Positions 33,778 to 42,056 of a DNA stretch of 44,096 bases are shown here, one piece after another. A program made the position numbers and the translations under genes. Source of the DNA: Candidatus Eisenbergiella stercorigallinarum. GTDB taxonomy: Bacteria; Bacillota; Clostridia; Lachnospirales; Lachnospiraceae. Within the stretch, counting starts at the first letter, position 1. Each line of letters opens with the position of its first letter. Under the pieces are notes generated by a model that saw only the letters and a list, made by a program, of their open reading frames with translations, was not told the origin of the DNA and searched no databases. Location: positions 1-44,096 of the forward strand of contig DWUW01000015.1 of NCBI GenBank assembly GCA_019120525.1. The letters run 5' to 3'.

Positions 33778-33792
33778 CACGGATCCTCTTTC

Positions 33793-34815
33793 CTACCCTC
33801 GCATCCGGTTTTCATTCCGGTCGAAAAAGCAGATGTCCTTCCGGGGGATCCACATCTCCACCTTTCCATAATGCCGTTCGTCGGTGTGGTAGTCCCTCGC
33901 CTGAATGCAGCCGAATTCCGTCTCGATCTTATAAAGGATCTCCGCGCCCAGCATCTCGCGGGTAAGGACCTTCCCCTCCATCCGGATCCCGTCCTGTGCT
34001 TCCCGGAAGGACACATGCTCGGGACGAAATCCCGCCCATACCGCTTTTGCCGGGAAATTCCAGGTAGCCAGGCATCCCGCGGCCTCGATCATGTTCATGG
34101 GAGGCGTTCCGATGAATTTGGCCGTAAACACATTTTCCGGATCCCTGTAAATTTCCTCCGGAGTCCCCTGCTGCATGATCTTCCCTTCGTGCATCAGCAC
34201 GATATGGGTTCCCATGGACATGGCCTCCGCCTGGTCATGCGTTACATAGATAAACGTGCTTCCCAGCTTCTCATGCAGCTCGATCAGCTCCGTCCGAAGC
34301 TGGGCCCGCAGCTTGGCGTCCAGATTGGACAGCGGCTCATCCATCAGGAAAACATCCGGATTCTTCACCATGGCTCTTGCCAGGGCCACTCTCTGACGCT
34401 GTCCGCCGGAAAGGGCGGACGGCTTCCGGTTCATATATCCGTTCAGTCCCGTGATCTCTCCGATCTCCCGGATCCTGCGGTCTCTCTCCGCCTTCGGCAC
34501 CCTGGCGTTTTTCAGGCCGAACTCAATGTTCCCCCTCACCGTCATCGTGGGATAGATGGCGTAGTTCTGAAACACCATGGCGATGTCTCTCTCCCCCGGA
34601 GGCACATCCTTCATATCCTCTCCATTAATGGAAAGCCTGCCTCCGCTCACCTCCTCCAGCCCCGCTATCATGCGGAGCGTGGTGGATTTTCCGCATCCGG
34701 ACGGCCCAAGAAGGATGGTAAAGCTTCCCTCCTGAATATCCAGGTTCAGGTCCTCGATAACCTGATCTTTTTTGTCATAAACCTTATCAACATGTTCCAG
34801 ACTGATCTTACTCAC
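33793..34815 (-). CDS. ABC transporter ATPase, UgpC/MsmK-type
   Basis: A 340-residue importer ATPase: Walker A GPSGCGKST, Q-loop FQNYAIYPTMTVRGNI, signature LSGGQRQRVALARAMVKNPDVFLMDEPLSNLDAKLR, H-loop YVTHDQAEAMSMG, then a C-terminal OB/TOBE regulatory domain (about 240-340). Start is GTG at 34815 with AAGGAAG 5 nt upstream. Family members (MsmK, MsmX, UgpC) often energise several sugar importers. As the mal operon here has no ATPase, this protein is a natural candidate to serve both. First gene of the Ugp-like operon. Confidence 0.9.
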   Translation of the reverse strand: MSKISLEHVDKVYDKKDQVIEDLNLDIQEGSFTILLGPSGCGKSTTLRMIAGLEEVSGGRLSINGEDMKDVPPGERDIAMVFQNYAIYPTMTVRGNIEFGLKNARVPKAERDRRIREIGEITGLNGYMNRKPSALSGGQRQRVALARAMVKNPDVFLMDEPLSNLDAKLRAQLRTELIELHEKLGSTFIYVTHDQAEAMSMGTHIVLMHEGKIMQQGTPEEIYRDPENVFTAKFIGTPPMNMIEAAGCLATWNFPAKAVWAGFRPEHVSFREAQDGIRMEGKVLTREMLGAEILYKIETEFGCIQARDYHTDERHYGKVEMWIPRKDICFFDRNENRMRG

Positions 34816-34932
34816 GGGATCTTCCTTTCTTTTCCTTAATATAATCTTTCCGCCTCTGACGCGGCAGAACACAGCCCGTCGTTTTCAACTCTGTCATTTT
34901 ATCATCAGGCCTTCTTCCAAACTATCAGCTCC

Positions 34933-34981
34933 GGGTAAAACTCTGTAAGATTTTCTGTCTGTATATCAGCGGAAATGTAAA
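34933..34981 (-). promoter_or_regulatory. Possible PhoP-box-like motifs upstream of the Ugp-like operon
   Basis: On the minus strand CTTACA (plus 34944-34949) and TTTACC (34934-34939) are 10 bp apart, with TTTACA (34976-34981) further up. The spacing is less regular than at sigI or the 7064 gene. No clear -10/-35 pair was found; ugp operons are classical Pho regulon members. Confidence 0.25.
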
Positions 34982-35026
34982 GAAACCAGACTGTTTCAGA
35001 AAAATGGAAAAGAACATGTAAATTAC

Positions 35027-35076
35027 AATGAAAAAATAAAAAAAGAACCGCCAGTCCCAAATTTTCGGACTGGCGG
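35027..35076 (-). terminator. Terminator of hflX
   Basis: CCGCCAGTCC (35048-35057) pairs perfectly with GGACTGGCGG (35067-35076). In the minus direction it is followed by a long T-rich run (A-rich at 35027-35047). Confidence 0.9.
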
Positions 35077-35146
35077 CGTCAGCCGGGCGCTTCTTTTCAC
35101 ACTGCGGCGCCCGCGTATTTCACAGCGGCACAAGCCATCGTTTCCC

Positions 35147-36466
35147 TCATTCCCGCTCCAGGAACTCCCGCAGCCTCTCCTGATCCATCTCGCGGCAGCT
35201 TGCCGTGATTTTTACGCCCTCGGGCAGGTATTCGCAGGTACGGACCGCCGCGTTTTCATTCAGATAATTCACCAGGTCGCCCCGGCTGTAGGGAAAAAGG
35301 AAGGTGCATTCCCGGCTGCCTGCGTAAAGCTTTTCTTCGATCATGGAAAGCAGTTCGTAAATCCCATAGCCCTGCTTCGCGGACAGGTAAATACGGTTTC
35401 CGCTGATCCGTGGAAGCTCCTGCGGCTCCATGATTTTATCCGCCTTGTTCATCACATGGATGCAGGGGATGGTTTCCGCGCCCAGCTCCCGCAGGGTTTC
35501 TTCGGTCACGCGCATCTGCTCCCGGAAGCGCTCGTCGGAAGCGTCCACCACATTCAGGAGAAGATCCGCGAAACGCACCTCGTCCAGAGTGGAGCGGAAG
35601 GCCTTGATCAGGCCGTGGGGCAGGCGGCTGACGAAGCCCACCGTATCGGACAGGAGAAAATCCTTCCGGTTTCCCGGTTCGATCTTGCGCACCGTGGTAT
35701 CCAGCGTCGCGAACAGCATATCCTTTTCCATGACCATTTTTTCTTCCTTCACGCTGCCGCCCGCCGTGTCCGCGCAGGTGGTAAGCAAACGGTTCATCAG
35801 GGTGGATTTTCCCGCGTTGGTATAACCCACCAGCGCTGCGAGGGGAAGGGCGGATCTGCTACGCTTTCTCCTCTGGATATCCCGGTCATGCTCGATGGCG
35901 TCCAGCTCCCGGCCCAGCTCGTTGATGCGGCGTTCGATTTTTCTGCGGTCCAGCTCGATCTGCTTTTCCCCGGAGCCCTTGTTGCTCAGGCTTCCGCTGG
36001 CTCCTGCCTGCCGCCCCAGAGAATCCCGCATTCCCACAAGCCTGGGCAGCATGTACTGAAGGCTTGCGGATTCCACCTGCAGCCTGGCCTCTCTGGTTTT
36101 TGCCCGTCTGGAGAAGATCTCCAGGATCAGGCTGGTACGGTCCATCACCGAGGCTTCGATCTCCTTCTGCAGATTTTTCAGCTGGGAGGGCGAAAGGGCG
36201 TCCTCAAAGATCACATAATCGATGTCCAGAAGCTCCACCGTCTCCTGAATCTCCGCCACTTTGCCGCTTCCGATATAGTAAGCGGGCGTGGGGGAAGAAA
36301 GGCTCTGCTCCATCCGGGCGGCCACCTCCATGCCGCAGGCCTCCGCCAGGCTCCCCAGCTCTTCCATGGAAACGTCAAAATCCCTGTCGTTTCCCAGCCG
36401 CAGGCCGACAAGAAGGGCCCGCGGCGTCTTTTCCTGTGTATCCTGTGTATCGTAATTTCTTTCCAT
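35147..36466 (-). CDS. hflX: GTPase HflX
   Basis: A 439-residue GTPase that splits or rescues ribosomes and binds the 50S subunit. N-terminal HflX domain (VGLRLGNDRDFDVSMEELGSLAEACG, then YYIGSGKVAEI and FEDALSPSQLKNL), a helical linker with MLPRLVGMRDSLGRQAGASGSLSNKGSGEKQIELDRR, and a G domain (GYTNAGKSTLMNRL P-loop, FATLDTTVR, DTVGFVSRLP, NKAD). Start at 36466 by GGGAGGTAAAT. It lies downstream of the ABC-F antibiotic-resistance-type gene; HflX itself gives macrolide/lincosamide tolerance in some bacteria, so the pairing is functionally consistent. Confidence 0.93.
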   Translation of the reverse strand: MERNYDTQDTQEKTPRALLVGLRLGNDRDFDVSMEELGSLAEACGMEVAARMEQSLSSPTPAYYIGSGKVAEIQETVELLDIDYVIFEDALSPSQLKNLQKEIEASVMDRTSLILEIFSRRAKTREARLQVESASLQYMLPRLVGMRDSLGRQAGASGSLSNKGSGEKQIELDRRKIERRINELGRELDAIEHDRDIQRRKRSRSALPLAALVGYTNAGKSTLMNRLLTTCADTAGGSVKEEKMVMEKDMLFATLDTTVRKIEPGNRKDFLLSDTVGFVSRLPHGLIKAFRSTLDEVRFADLLLNVVDASDERFREQMRVTEETLRELGAETIPCIHVMNKADKIMEPQELPRISGNRIYLSAKQGYGIYELLSMIEEKLYAGSRECTFLFPYSRGDLVNYLNENAAVRTCEYLPEGVKITASCREMDQERLREFLERE

Positions 36467-36482
36467 ATTTACCTCCCGTCCT

Positions 36483-36505
36483 GTCGGAGCATAAGCCGCT
36501 CCGAC
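36483..36505 (-). other. Hairpin just upstream of the hflX ribosome binding site
   Basis: GTCGGAGC (36483-36490) pairs perfectly with GCTCCGAC (36498-36505). It sits directly 5' of the SD, like the hairpins in other leaders of this window, but in a different sequence family. Confidence 0.55.
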
Positions 36506-36531
36506 CCTCTTTGTCATAAATCTCTGATCCT

Positions 36532-36585
36532 CGCGCCCTGTATGCCAAACCGCTGCCAGGCACGGCTTTACAGTGCCGGGGCGCG
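36532..36585 (-). other. Structured intercistronic element between the ABC-F gene and hflX
   Basis: CGCGCCC (36532-36538) pairs with GGGCGCG (36579-36585), enclosing a GGCAC/GTGCC hairpin (36559-36563 with 36573-36577). It has no T-run and could be a repeat or processing structure. Confidence 0.45.
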
Positions 36586-36595
36586 TCAGGCCGTT

Positions 36596-38116
36596 TTACA
36601 GATTCACGATCTTCGTCGATACATTTTCCCGGAATCTGGCGTCGTGCTCCACGAACAGCATGGTGGGGCGGTATTCCAGGATCAGCTTTTCGATCTGCAT
36701 CCGGGAGAAAACGTCGATGTAATTAAAGGGTTCATCCCACACATACAGGTGGGCCGGCGTGAGCAGGCTGGCCGCGAGAAGCACCTTCTTTTTCTGCCCT
36801 TCCGAGTAGTCCTCCATCCGCTTTGCGAACTGCACCCGGTCAAAATCGAGCTGCCTTAAAATCGCGCAGAACAGGCTCCTGTCCAGGTTCCTTCTTTCGC
36901 AGAAAGCCGGAATGTCTCCCCGCAGTTTGGAGGTGTCCTGATTCACATAGGAGATCACCAGCCCGGAGGCCGTTTCGCAGACGCCCGTTTCCCGGACGGG
37001 CAGCGGCTCCCCGGCGCCCGCCTTTTCCAGGATCCTTTTGATCAGCGTGGATTTGCCGCAGCCGTTTTCCCCGTGCAGGGCGGCCCGGTCTCCCTGTTCG
37101 ATCTGGAAGGTCAGTCCGGTAAAAACCGCTTTTTCCGCGTCCGTATACCGGAGGGAATAATCCCGCACGTTCACCAGCACCCTTTTGTGATGGACAAGGG
37201 GCATCAGCTTTAGATCCGCCGGCTCCTCCAGATCCACAAGCAGCCCTTCCTTTTCTTCGATCTCCCGGTCGATCCGCTTTTTCATCTGGGTCACGCGGCT
37301 CTGCAGCTTCCTGGTTTTCTCCCCGATGTAGGCTCTTCTTCCGCCATGGCCCGGATCCTTTACCGGGTCAAAGCCGATCTTGCTGCGCTCGCTCTTTTCC
37401 GCCCACTGCCCGGTCCGCGCGGACGCCTCCCGGAGCCTGCCGATCTCCTTTCTGTGCTTCTCATTTTCCGCTTTCTCAAACGCGTCTCTGCGGCTTTTAT
37501 TTTCCCACCAGCTGGAAAAATTCCCGCTCTGCACCTCGATGGTCTGGCGGTTCAGAACCAGCACATGATCCACGCAGGCGTCCAGAAGATCCCTGTCGTG
37601 GGATACCAGAATAAAGCCCTTCTTTCCCGCCAGATACCGCTTCACCGTTTCTCTGGCTTCCTGGTCCAGATGGTTCGTGGGCTCGTCGATCAGAAGAAAA
37701 TCATTCTCCCCGGAAAACAGCACCGCCAGCAGCACCTTCGTGCGCTCTCCCGGGCTCAGCGTCCCGAAGGGCCGGTACAGGATTTCCGCGCTTTCCCGCA
37801 GAAGCTCCAGCTCGCAGATCACGCGCCACAGCTCGCAGCCGCCCTTCAGCTCCTCCGCGAACTCCGCGGCTGGCCTTTCTTTTTGTTCTTCCGTGATCGG
37901 ATACGGAAAATAGTCGAAAACCGTGGAAGTGCGGATGCTTCCCTCATAGGGGTATTTCCCAAGAAGCAGGTTCAGAAAGGTCGTCTTCCCCTTCCCGTTG
38001 CGCCCGATCAGCCCCAGCTTCCAGTCCGTGTCGATGGTAAAGGACACATCCTCGAAAATATTGTCAAAGCTGCCTTCATAAGCGAAGGTCAGATGGTTTA
38101 CAGCGATCTGTGACAT
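36596..38116 (-). CDS. ABC-F ribosomal protection protein, Lsa-type
   Basis: A 506-residue protein with two ABC domains and no membrane helices. Domain 1: Walker A GRNGKGKTT (about 38-46), signature GTLSPGERTKVLL, Walker B FLLIDEPTNHLD. A charged linker of about 90 residues (about 180-290, rich in Lys/Arg/Glu) separates it from domain 2: GENGCGKST, YSEGQKKKVLLAASLL, VWDEPFNYID. The N-terminus (HLTFAYEGSFDNIFEDVSFTIDTDWKLGLIGRNG) is of the Lsa type, whose members displace lincosamides, streptogramin A and pleuromutilins from the ribosome. Resistance here is predicted, not shown. Start at 38116 by GGAGGTAAAA. It has a long, highly structured leader. Confidence 0.85.
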   Translation of the reverse strand: MSQIAVNHLTFAYEGSFDNIFEDVSFTIDTDWKLGLIGRNGKGKTTFLNLLLGKYPYEGSIRTSTVFDYFPYPITEEQKERPAAEFAEELKGGCELWRVICELELLRESAEILYRPFGTLSPGERTKVLLAVLFSGENDFLLIDEPTNHLDQEARETVKRYLAGKKGFILVSHDRDLLDACVDHVLVLNRQTIEVQSGNFSSWWENKSRRDAFEKAENEKHRKEIGRLREASARTGQWAEKSERSKIGFDPVKDPGHGGRRAYIGEKTRKLQSRVTQMKKRIDREIEEKEGLLVDLEEPADLKLMPLVHHKRVLVNVRDYSLRYTDAEKAVFTGLTFQIEQGDRAALHGENGCGKSTLIKRILEKAGAGEPLPVRETGVCETASGLVISYVNQDTSKLRGDIPAFCERRNLDRSLFCAILRQLDFDRVQFAKRMEDYSEGQKKKVLLAASLLTPAHLYVWDEPFNYIDVFSRMQIEKLILEYRPTMLFVEHDARFRENVSTKIVNL

Positions 38117-38284
38117 TTTTACCTCCATGCCGAAGCGTTTTACGCTGAGGCGCGCGCGCCGAACCTCCAGTTCGGCGTCTGCACAAGAATACAAATCCCG
38201 TTACGGGATTTGTATTCTCAGGATTTGCGACGCTTCGGCGCAAATCCTGATTGAAAAATAAGCCATCGGGCTTATTTTTCAATC
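38117..38284 (-). repeat. Structured leader repeat, longest form, upstream of the ABC-F gene
   Basis: In transcript order: hairpin 1 (38249-38264 with 38269-38284, perfect 16 bp); hairpin 2 (38220-38229 with 38239-38248) with loop CCGAAGCGT; hairpin 3 (38187-38200 with 38204-38217, perfect 14 bp); hairpin 4 (38157-38164 with 38170-38177); then ACGCTTCGG (plus 38130-38138) and the SD. The hairpin 2 loop is exactly complementary to that last segment; relative to malQ one base pair has covaried. A TTG at 38282 with GGAGG upstream opens a frame MKNKPDGLFF... that runs 40 nt into the ABC-F gene. Confidence 0.75.
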
Positions 38285-38464
38285 TTACCTCCCTGCCGAG
38301 GCGTTTTACGCATACAAAAAAGAGAATGCCATCAGCCGTACAGCCTCTTTCCCTCCCATCGGAAAACGGTTCTCCGGGTTCCGGCCCCTGCGGGCAGATA
38401 TCCGCCGGCGGGAAGGCCCGCCGTCCGTTTCCTGACGAAAGGAAAAAACTGCATCTTCTGAGAC

Positions 38465-38616
38465 ACAGATACTTTCACACACAAAAAACTGGAAAACCTC
38501 CCCCGACAACGTATAAAAACCAGGGTATCTGTTTTCCGCGCAGAAGTCCCATGGGGACAGCTCTGCCGGCCGTTCCTGCACGGCCGTTTTCCTTTGTGCT
38601 GAAAGTTATCTGTTTC
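38465..38616 (-). promoter_or_regulatory. Possible attenuator segments in the ABC-F leader
   Basis: ACAGATAC (plus 38465-38472) can pair with GTATCTGT (38525-38532). Its neighbourhood CAGATACTTTC (38466-38476) can instead pair, with one bulge, with the end of the short upstream ORF (38601-38616). The two pairings exclude one another, as in ribosome-controlled attenuators. Two further perfect GC hairpins lie near 38570-38590 and 38404-38424. No canonical terminator T-run was found. Confidence 0.35.
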
Positions 38617-38632
38617 TCTTCCTAATGAACAT
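38606..38632 (-). CDS. Short upstream ORF in the ABC-F leader (MFIRKRNR)
   Basis: ATG at 38632 to TAA at 38606 encodes eight residues, rich in Arg/Lys. An AGAGG lies about 7 nt upstream and the predicted transcription start about 48 nt upstream. Short leader peptides control many ABC-F resistance genes by drug-induced stalling; that role is inferred. Confidence 0.4.
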   Translation of the reverse strand: MFIRKRNR

Positions 38633-38686
38633 TCTCTTGCCTCTTAATATTTATGAATTATTTGATTGATGTAGCGCTACAGCATC

Positions 38687-38715
38687 ATATTAACCGCGCG
38701 GGGGCAGGCTGTCAA
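38687..38715 (-). promoter_or_regulatory. Promoter of the ABC-F gene
   Basis: On the minus strand a consensus TTGACA (plus 38710-38715), a 17-nt spacer and TAATAT (38687-38692). A perfect 12-bp palindrome TGTAGCGCTACA (38670-38681) lies at the predicted start and may be an operator. The promoter starts 23 bp after the EndoQ-UvrD stop. Confidence 0.8.
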
Positions 38716-38737
38716 GCGGTTTTATATTTTTCTTCTG

Positions 38738-41700
38738 TTACATAAAGTCAAACAGACTGAGCTGCTCGGCCTCCATCTGCGCCTCCGGCTTTTCCTCCAC
38801 CGCGTTTTCCCGGACCGCCATGTCCTGCGGGATCTCGGAGAGAAACGGGGAAGGCTGTTCGGTACAGGTAAGGATCAGCTCCTCCACGGCACGGGTCATG
38901 CCCACAAAGCAAAGTCTGCGCTCCTCTTGAATGTCCGCCCAGGCAAAGCCTGTCTGAAGCGGCATCTTATCCGCCTCCATACCGTACAGGATCACCACGG
39001 GAAACTCCAGGCCCTTGGAGCCGTGCAGCGTCATCAGCGTAACCGCGTCCGCCCGGAATTTTCTTCCGCCGTTTCTGCGCACGTCCCCGTCCTCCCCGAA
39101 ATCCAGCGTATCCAGAAAGGCTTCCATTGAGGGGTATAAAACGGCCATGTCCGCAAGCCGGTTCAGGTCTTCTCTGACCGCGTCCGCATCTTCCCCTTCC
39201 GGCTCCCATTCCTGTATCCATTCCTCCAGCAGCCTGACCGGCTTCGTCCGCTTTATCTTTTTTTCATATTTGGACAGCAGATACTCCATCCTTTCCTGCG
39301 CCGTCTCCCCAAGCAACGGGGCAAGCAGTCTCCGGGCAAGCTCTCCCGCCCCTTCCTCCTCCGGGAAAAGCACGTGCCGGAAGAAGGCCAGCGCCGCGCG
39401 GACCTCCCGGCGCGTCAGGAAGTCCTCTCTTCCCGCGACCGCATAGGGAATGCCCTCCTGGCGCAGCGTCTTTTCCAGCCAGACGGCCTGGCGGTGGGTC
39501 CGGTACAGTATGGCGATATCGGAAAAGCTGCGCGCCGAGTCTCCCCGGTGTTCGTTCTCCTCGGTATCCAGCATATCGATGCCGCCGATCTGACGGTTGA
39601 TCTCCTTTGCGGCAAAGATCGCTTCGCGCCGCTCATCCGGAGCGGTCACGATGCGCACGGCCGCTTCGCCGCCGCGGTGCGCCTGCATCTGCCTCGTTCC
39701 GCCCGCGTTATGGGAAATGACGGCGAGGGAAGCGGCGAGGATCTGACGGGTGGAGCGGTAATTTTCTTCCAGACGGATGGTGTGAAGCTCCGGAAAATCC
39801 TCCCGCAGCCTGTCAAAGCAGGCCGCGTCCGAGCCCCGGAAGCCATAGATGGACTGGTCCGGATCTCCGATCACAAAAAGCTCCGCCCCATTCCGGTTCC
39901 AGGCCTGCATCAGGCGGTACTGCAGCGGGTTGATGTCCTGAAACTCATCGATCAGAAGGCAGGAAAAGCAGGAAAGCTCCTCTGCGCTTTCCACATTTTC
40001 TGCACTTTCCGCATTTTCTGCGCTTTCCTCCCCTTCCTCCGGCTTTTCCTCCAGAATACGGAGCGTCTCCAAAAGCAGGTCGTCATAGTCCATGACCCCC
40101 TGCTCCTTCATGGCCTTCTGATATAGCACGCGGGCTTCCCTGAGCCTGTCCGCTTCCGTTTCCTTCCCTTCTTCCCTCTCCGGCTCTGTCATCCCGTTTT
40201 TCACCCGGGAGAGCTCCCGTAAAAACCGGCCCGGGGAGCCCTTCAGGCCGGCCTGCTTCATGGCCTCCCCCGCAAGCTCCTCCTTCAGTCCCTCATCCGC
40301 AAGAAGCACAGGAATCCCTTTTTTCTTCAGGAATCTGCTGCTCACAGCATGGAAGGTGCCGATCTGGATAGCTTCATATCCGCACTGCTTCGCGTTGGAG
40401 GCCTGCTTCAGGCGGTCGCGCATCTCCTGAGCGGCCCGGTTGGTGAATGTCACCGCGGTGATCTGTCCGGGATCCACGTCTCTGACCTCCACCAGATACT
40501 GCAGGCGGGCGATCAGGGTTTTGGTCTTTCCCGCGCCGGGACCGGCAATGACCGCCACGGCCCGGTCGGAAGCGCGGACGGCTTCCTCCTGCAGCGGGTT
40601 CAGGGAGGACAGGAATTCCTTTTCCCTGCCCGGTTCTGCCCTGTCTTTTTCTCCCAGGTCCTGTTCTTCGTTTTTTCCTTCCCGTTCTGCCCGCTTCACG
40701 CCGGACGTACGTCCTGTAGCTGCGGTCCGCGCTTCTTTCTGCTCCATCCGCTCCAGCTCATCCGTGGAAAACAGAGAAAGCTGCCCCTCCAGGCTGTTTC
40801 TGTCCTCCTCCGAAAGCAGGCCGATTTTTCCGTATTCTCCGTCGAAACCGGGCGTCCGCTTCACCCGGCCCTCCCGCAGGCGGCTGATCCCTTCCGCCAC
40901 CAGCGGCCCCGCCGCATGGCGGATCTCCTCAACGGGCGCTTCCCGCAGGATATAAAATTCCGGCCCCAGCTGCGCGATCAGCCTCTCATACGCCTCCCGC
41001 ACCTTTTTCCCGGCCGCGCTGCTTCCCGTAGAGGCCGCGATCACCTCCGGAAGCGGAACCAGACTTTCAAAGGGCTTCGCGTCCGGCCGCACATAGTTTT
41101 CCGGCCGGTCCGCCAGCTGCTCCACCCGGTTCAGCACGCCGATGGTGATCTTTTTCCCGCAGACCGGACAGCGGCCGCCAAGCTCCTCCGTCTCCTGCGG
41201 GCTGATGCAGAGGCCGCATTTTCTGTGGCCGTCAAAATGATACTTCCCTTCCTCCGGGAAAAATTCCAGCGTTCCGGCAAGCCCCTCTCCTGTGTTCACA
41301 GCCTTCGCGATTCCGGCATAGGACAGCTCCGTCTGAAACAGCGTGGCCTCCCGCCCCAGCTTTGCCGGGGAATGGGCGTCCGAATTGGAAACCAGAAAGT
41401 AGGAATCCAGCGCGGAAACCCGCCAGTTCATGGGCGGATCAGAGGAAAGCCCCGTTTCCAGCGCATGGATGTGAGGCGTCAGATCCCCGAAGCATTCCTC
41501 GATGGAATCAAAACCGGAAAAAGCCCCGAACAGCGAAAAATGGGGCGTCCAGATATGAGCCGGAACGTATACGGCCTGCGGACAGGTTTCCAGCATGATC
41601 TCCAGCAGATCCCTGCAGTCCAGTCCCAGGATCGGCCTGCCGTCCGAATGGATGTTTCCGATCAGCTCCAGCCGTCTGGAAAGGGCTTCCGCCTCCTCAA

Positions 41701-42043
41701 GGCCGGGCAGCAGGAGCAGGCTGTGCACCTTGCGCACCCTTTCATTTTTCTTATAAATGGAGCTGATCTCTCCCGTCACCAGAAAACGCGGCTTCTCTTC
41801 CGGCACGCCCTCCTGATGGATACGGTATTCCTCCTTCAGCACATAAAGCCCGTCCTCCGCCGGCTCCAGCTTCTCCACAAGCTCCGCCCGCCATGCGGGA
41901 TGGGTGAAATCCCCTGTTCCCAGAATATGGATCCCCTTTTTTCGCGCCTCAAGCTCCAGATGCTCCGGATCGCCGTCTTTGCTCGTAGCCCGCGAAAACC
42001 GGGAATGTATGTGCAGGTCTCCGATGTATGTCCGATGTGTCAT
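38738..42043 (-). CDS. EndoQ-like PHP endonuclease fused to UvrD/Rep helicase
   Basis: A 1101-residue fusion. Residues 1-400 resemble endonuclease Q: PHP metal site GDLHIHSRFSRATS (His11, His13), GTGDFTHPAW, VPAHIWTPHFSLFGAFSGFDS, LVSNSDAHSPAKLGREA and a four-Cys zinc site (CGLC 276-279, CPVC 292-295). A charged linker (about 430-480) precedes a superfamily 1A helicase: Walker A GPGAGKTKT (501), TFTNRAAQEMRDRL, LIDEFQDINPLQYRLM, GDPDQSIYGFRGSDA, YRSTRQIL and TLHGSKGLEFPVVIL. EndoQ nicks DNA at deaminated bases; UvrD unwinds from nicks, so the fusion suggests self-contained repair. A Glu/Ser/Ala repeat insert lies before Walker B. Start 42043 (TGGAG upstream). Confidence 0.88.
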   Translation of the reverse strand: MTHRTYIGDLHIHSRFSRATSKDGDPEHLELEARKKGIHILGTGDFTHPAWRAELVEKLEPAEDGLYVLKEEYRIHQEGVPEEKPRFLVTGEISSIYKKNERVRKVHSLLLLPGLEEAEALSRRLELIGNIHSDGRPILGLDCRDLLEIMLETCPQAVYVPAHIWTPHFSLFGAFSGFDSIEECFGDLTPHIHALETGLSSDPPMNWRVSALDSYFLVSNSDAHSPAKLGREATLFQTELSYAGIAKAVNTGEGLAGTLEFFPEEGKYHFDGHRKCGLCISPQETEELGGRCPVCGKKITIGVLNRVEQLADRPENYVRPDAKPFESLVPLPEVIAASTGSSAAGKKVREAYERLIAQLGPEFYILREAPVEEIRHAAGPLVAEGISRLREGRVKRTPGFDGEYGKIGLLSEEDRNSLEGQLSLFSTDELERMEQKEARTAATGRTSGVKRAEREGKNEEQDLGEKDRAEPGREKEFLSSLNPLQEEAVRASDRAVAVIAGPGAGKTKTLIARLQYLVEVRDVDPGQITAVTFTNRAAQEMRDRLKQASNAKQCGYEAIQIGTFHAVSSRFLKKKGIPVLLADEGLKEELAGEAMKQAGLKGSPGRFLRELSRVKNGMTEPEREEGKETEADRLREARVLYQKAMKEQGVMDYDDLLLETLRILEEKPEEGEESAENAESAENVESAEELSCFSCLLIDEFQDINPLQYRLMQAWNRNGAELFVIGDPDQSIYGFRGSDAACFDRLREDFPELHTIRLEENYRSTRQILAASLAVISHNAGGTRQMQAHRGGEAAVRIVTAPDERREAIFAAKEINRQIGGIDMLDTEENEHRGDSARSFSDIAILYRTHRQAVWLEKTLRQEGIPYAVAGREDFLTRREVRAALAFFRHVLFPEEEGAGELARRLLAPLLGETAQERMEYLLSKYEKKIKRTKPVRLLEEWIQEWEPEGEDADAVREDLNRLADMAVLYPSMEAFLDTLDFGEDGDVRRNGGRKFRADAVTLMTLHGSKGLEFPVVILYGMEADKMPLQTGFAWADIQEERRLCFVGMTRAVEELILTCTEQPSPFLSEIPQDMAVRENAVEEKPEAQMEAEQLSLFDFM

Positions 42044-42056
42044 CTTAATCTCCATT

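Noticed and set aside
38306..38581. 91-codon minus-strand ORF in the ABC-F leader
   Set aside because: GTG start with only a weak SD; sequence resembles no family and overlaps likely regulatory RNA. Kept only as leader DNA.
38251..38625. Plus-strand ORF beginning MKNKPSGLFF
   Set aside because: Hairpin 1 is a palindrome, so the same peptide start appears on both strands; beyond it there is no coding character.
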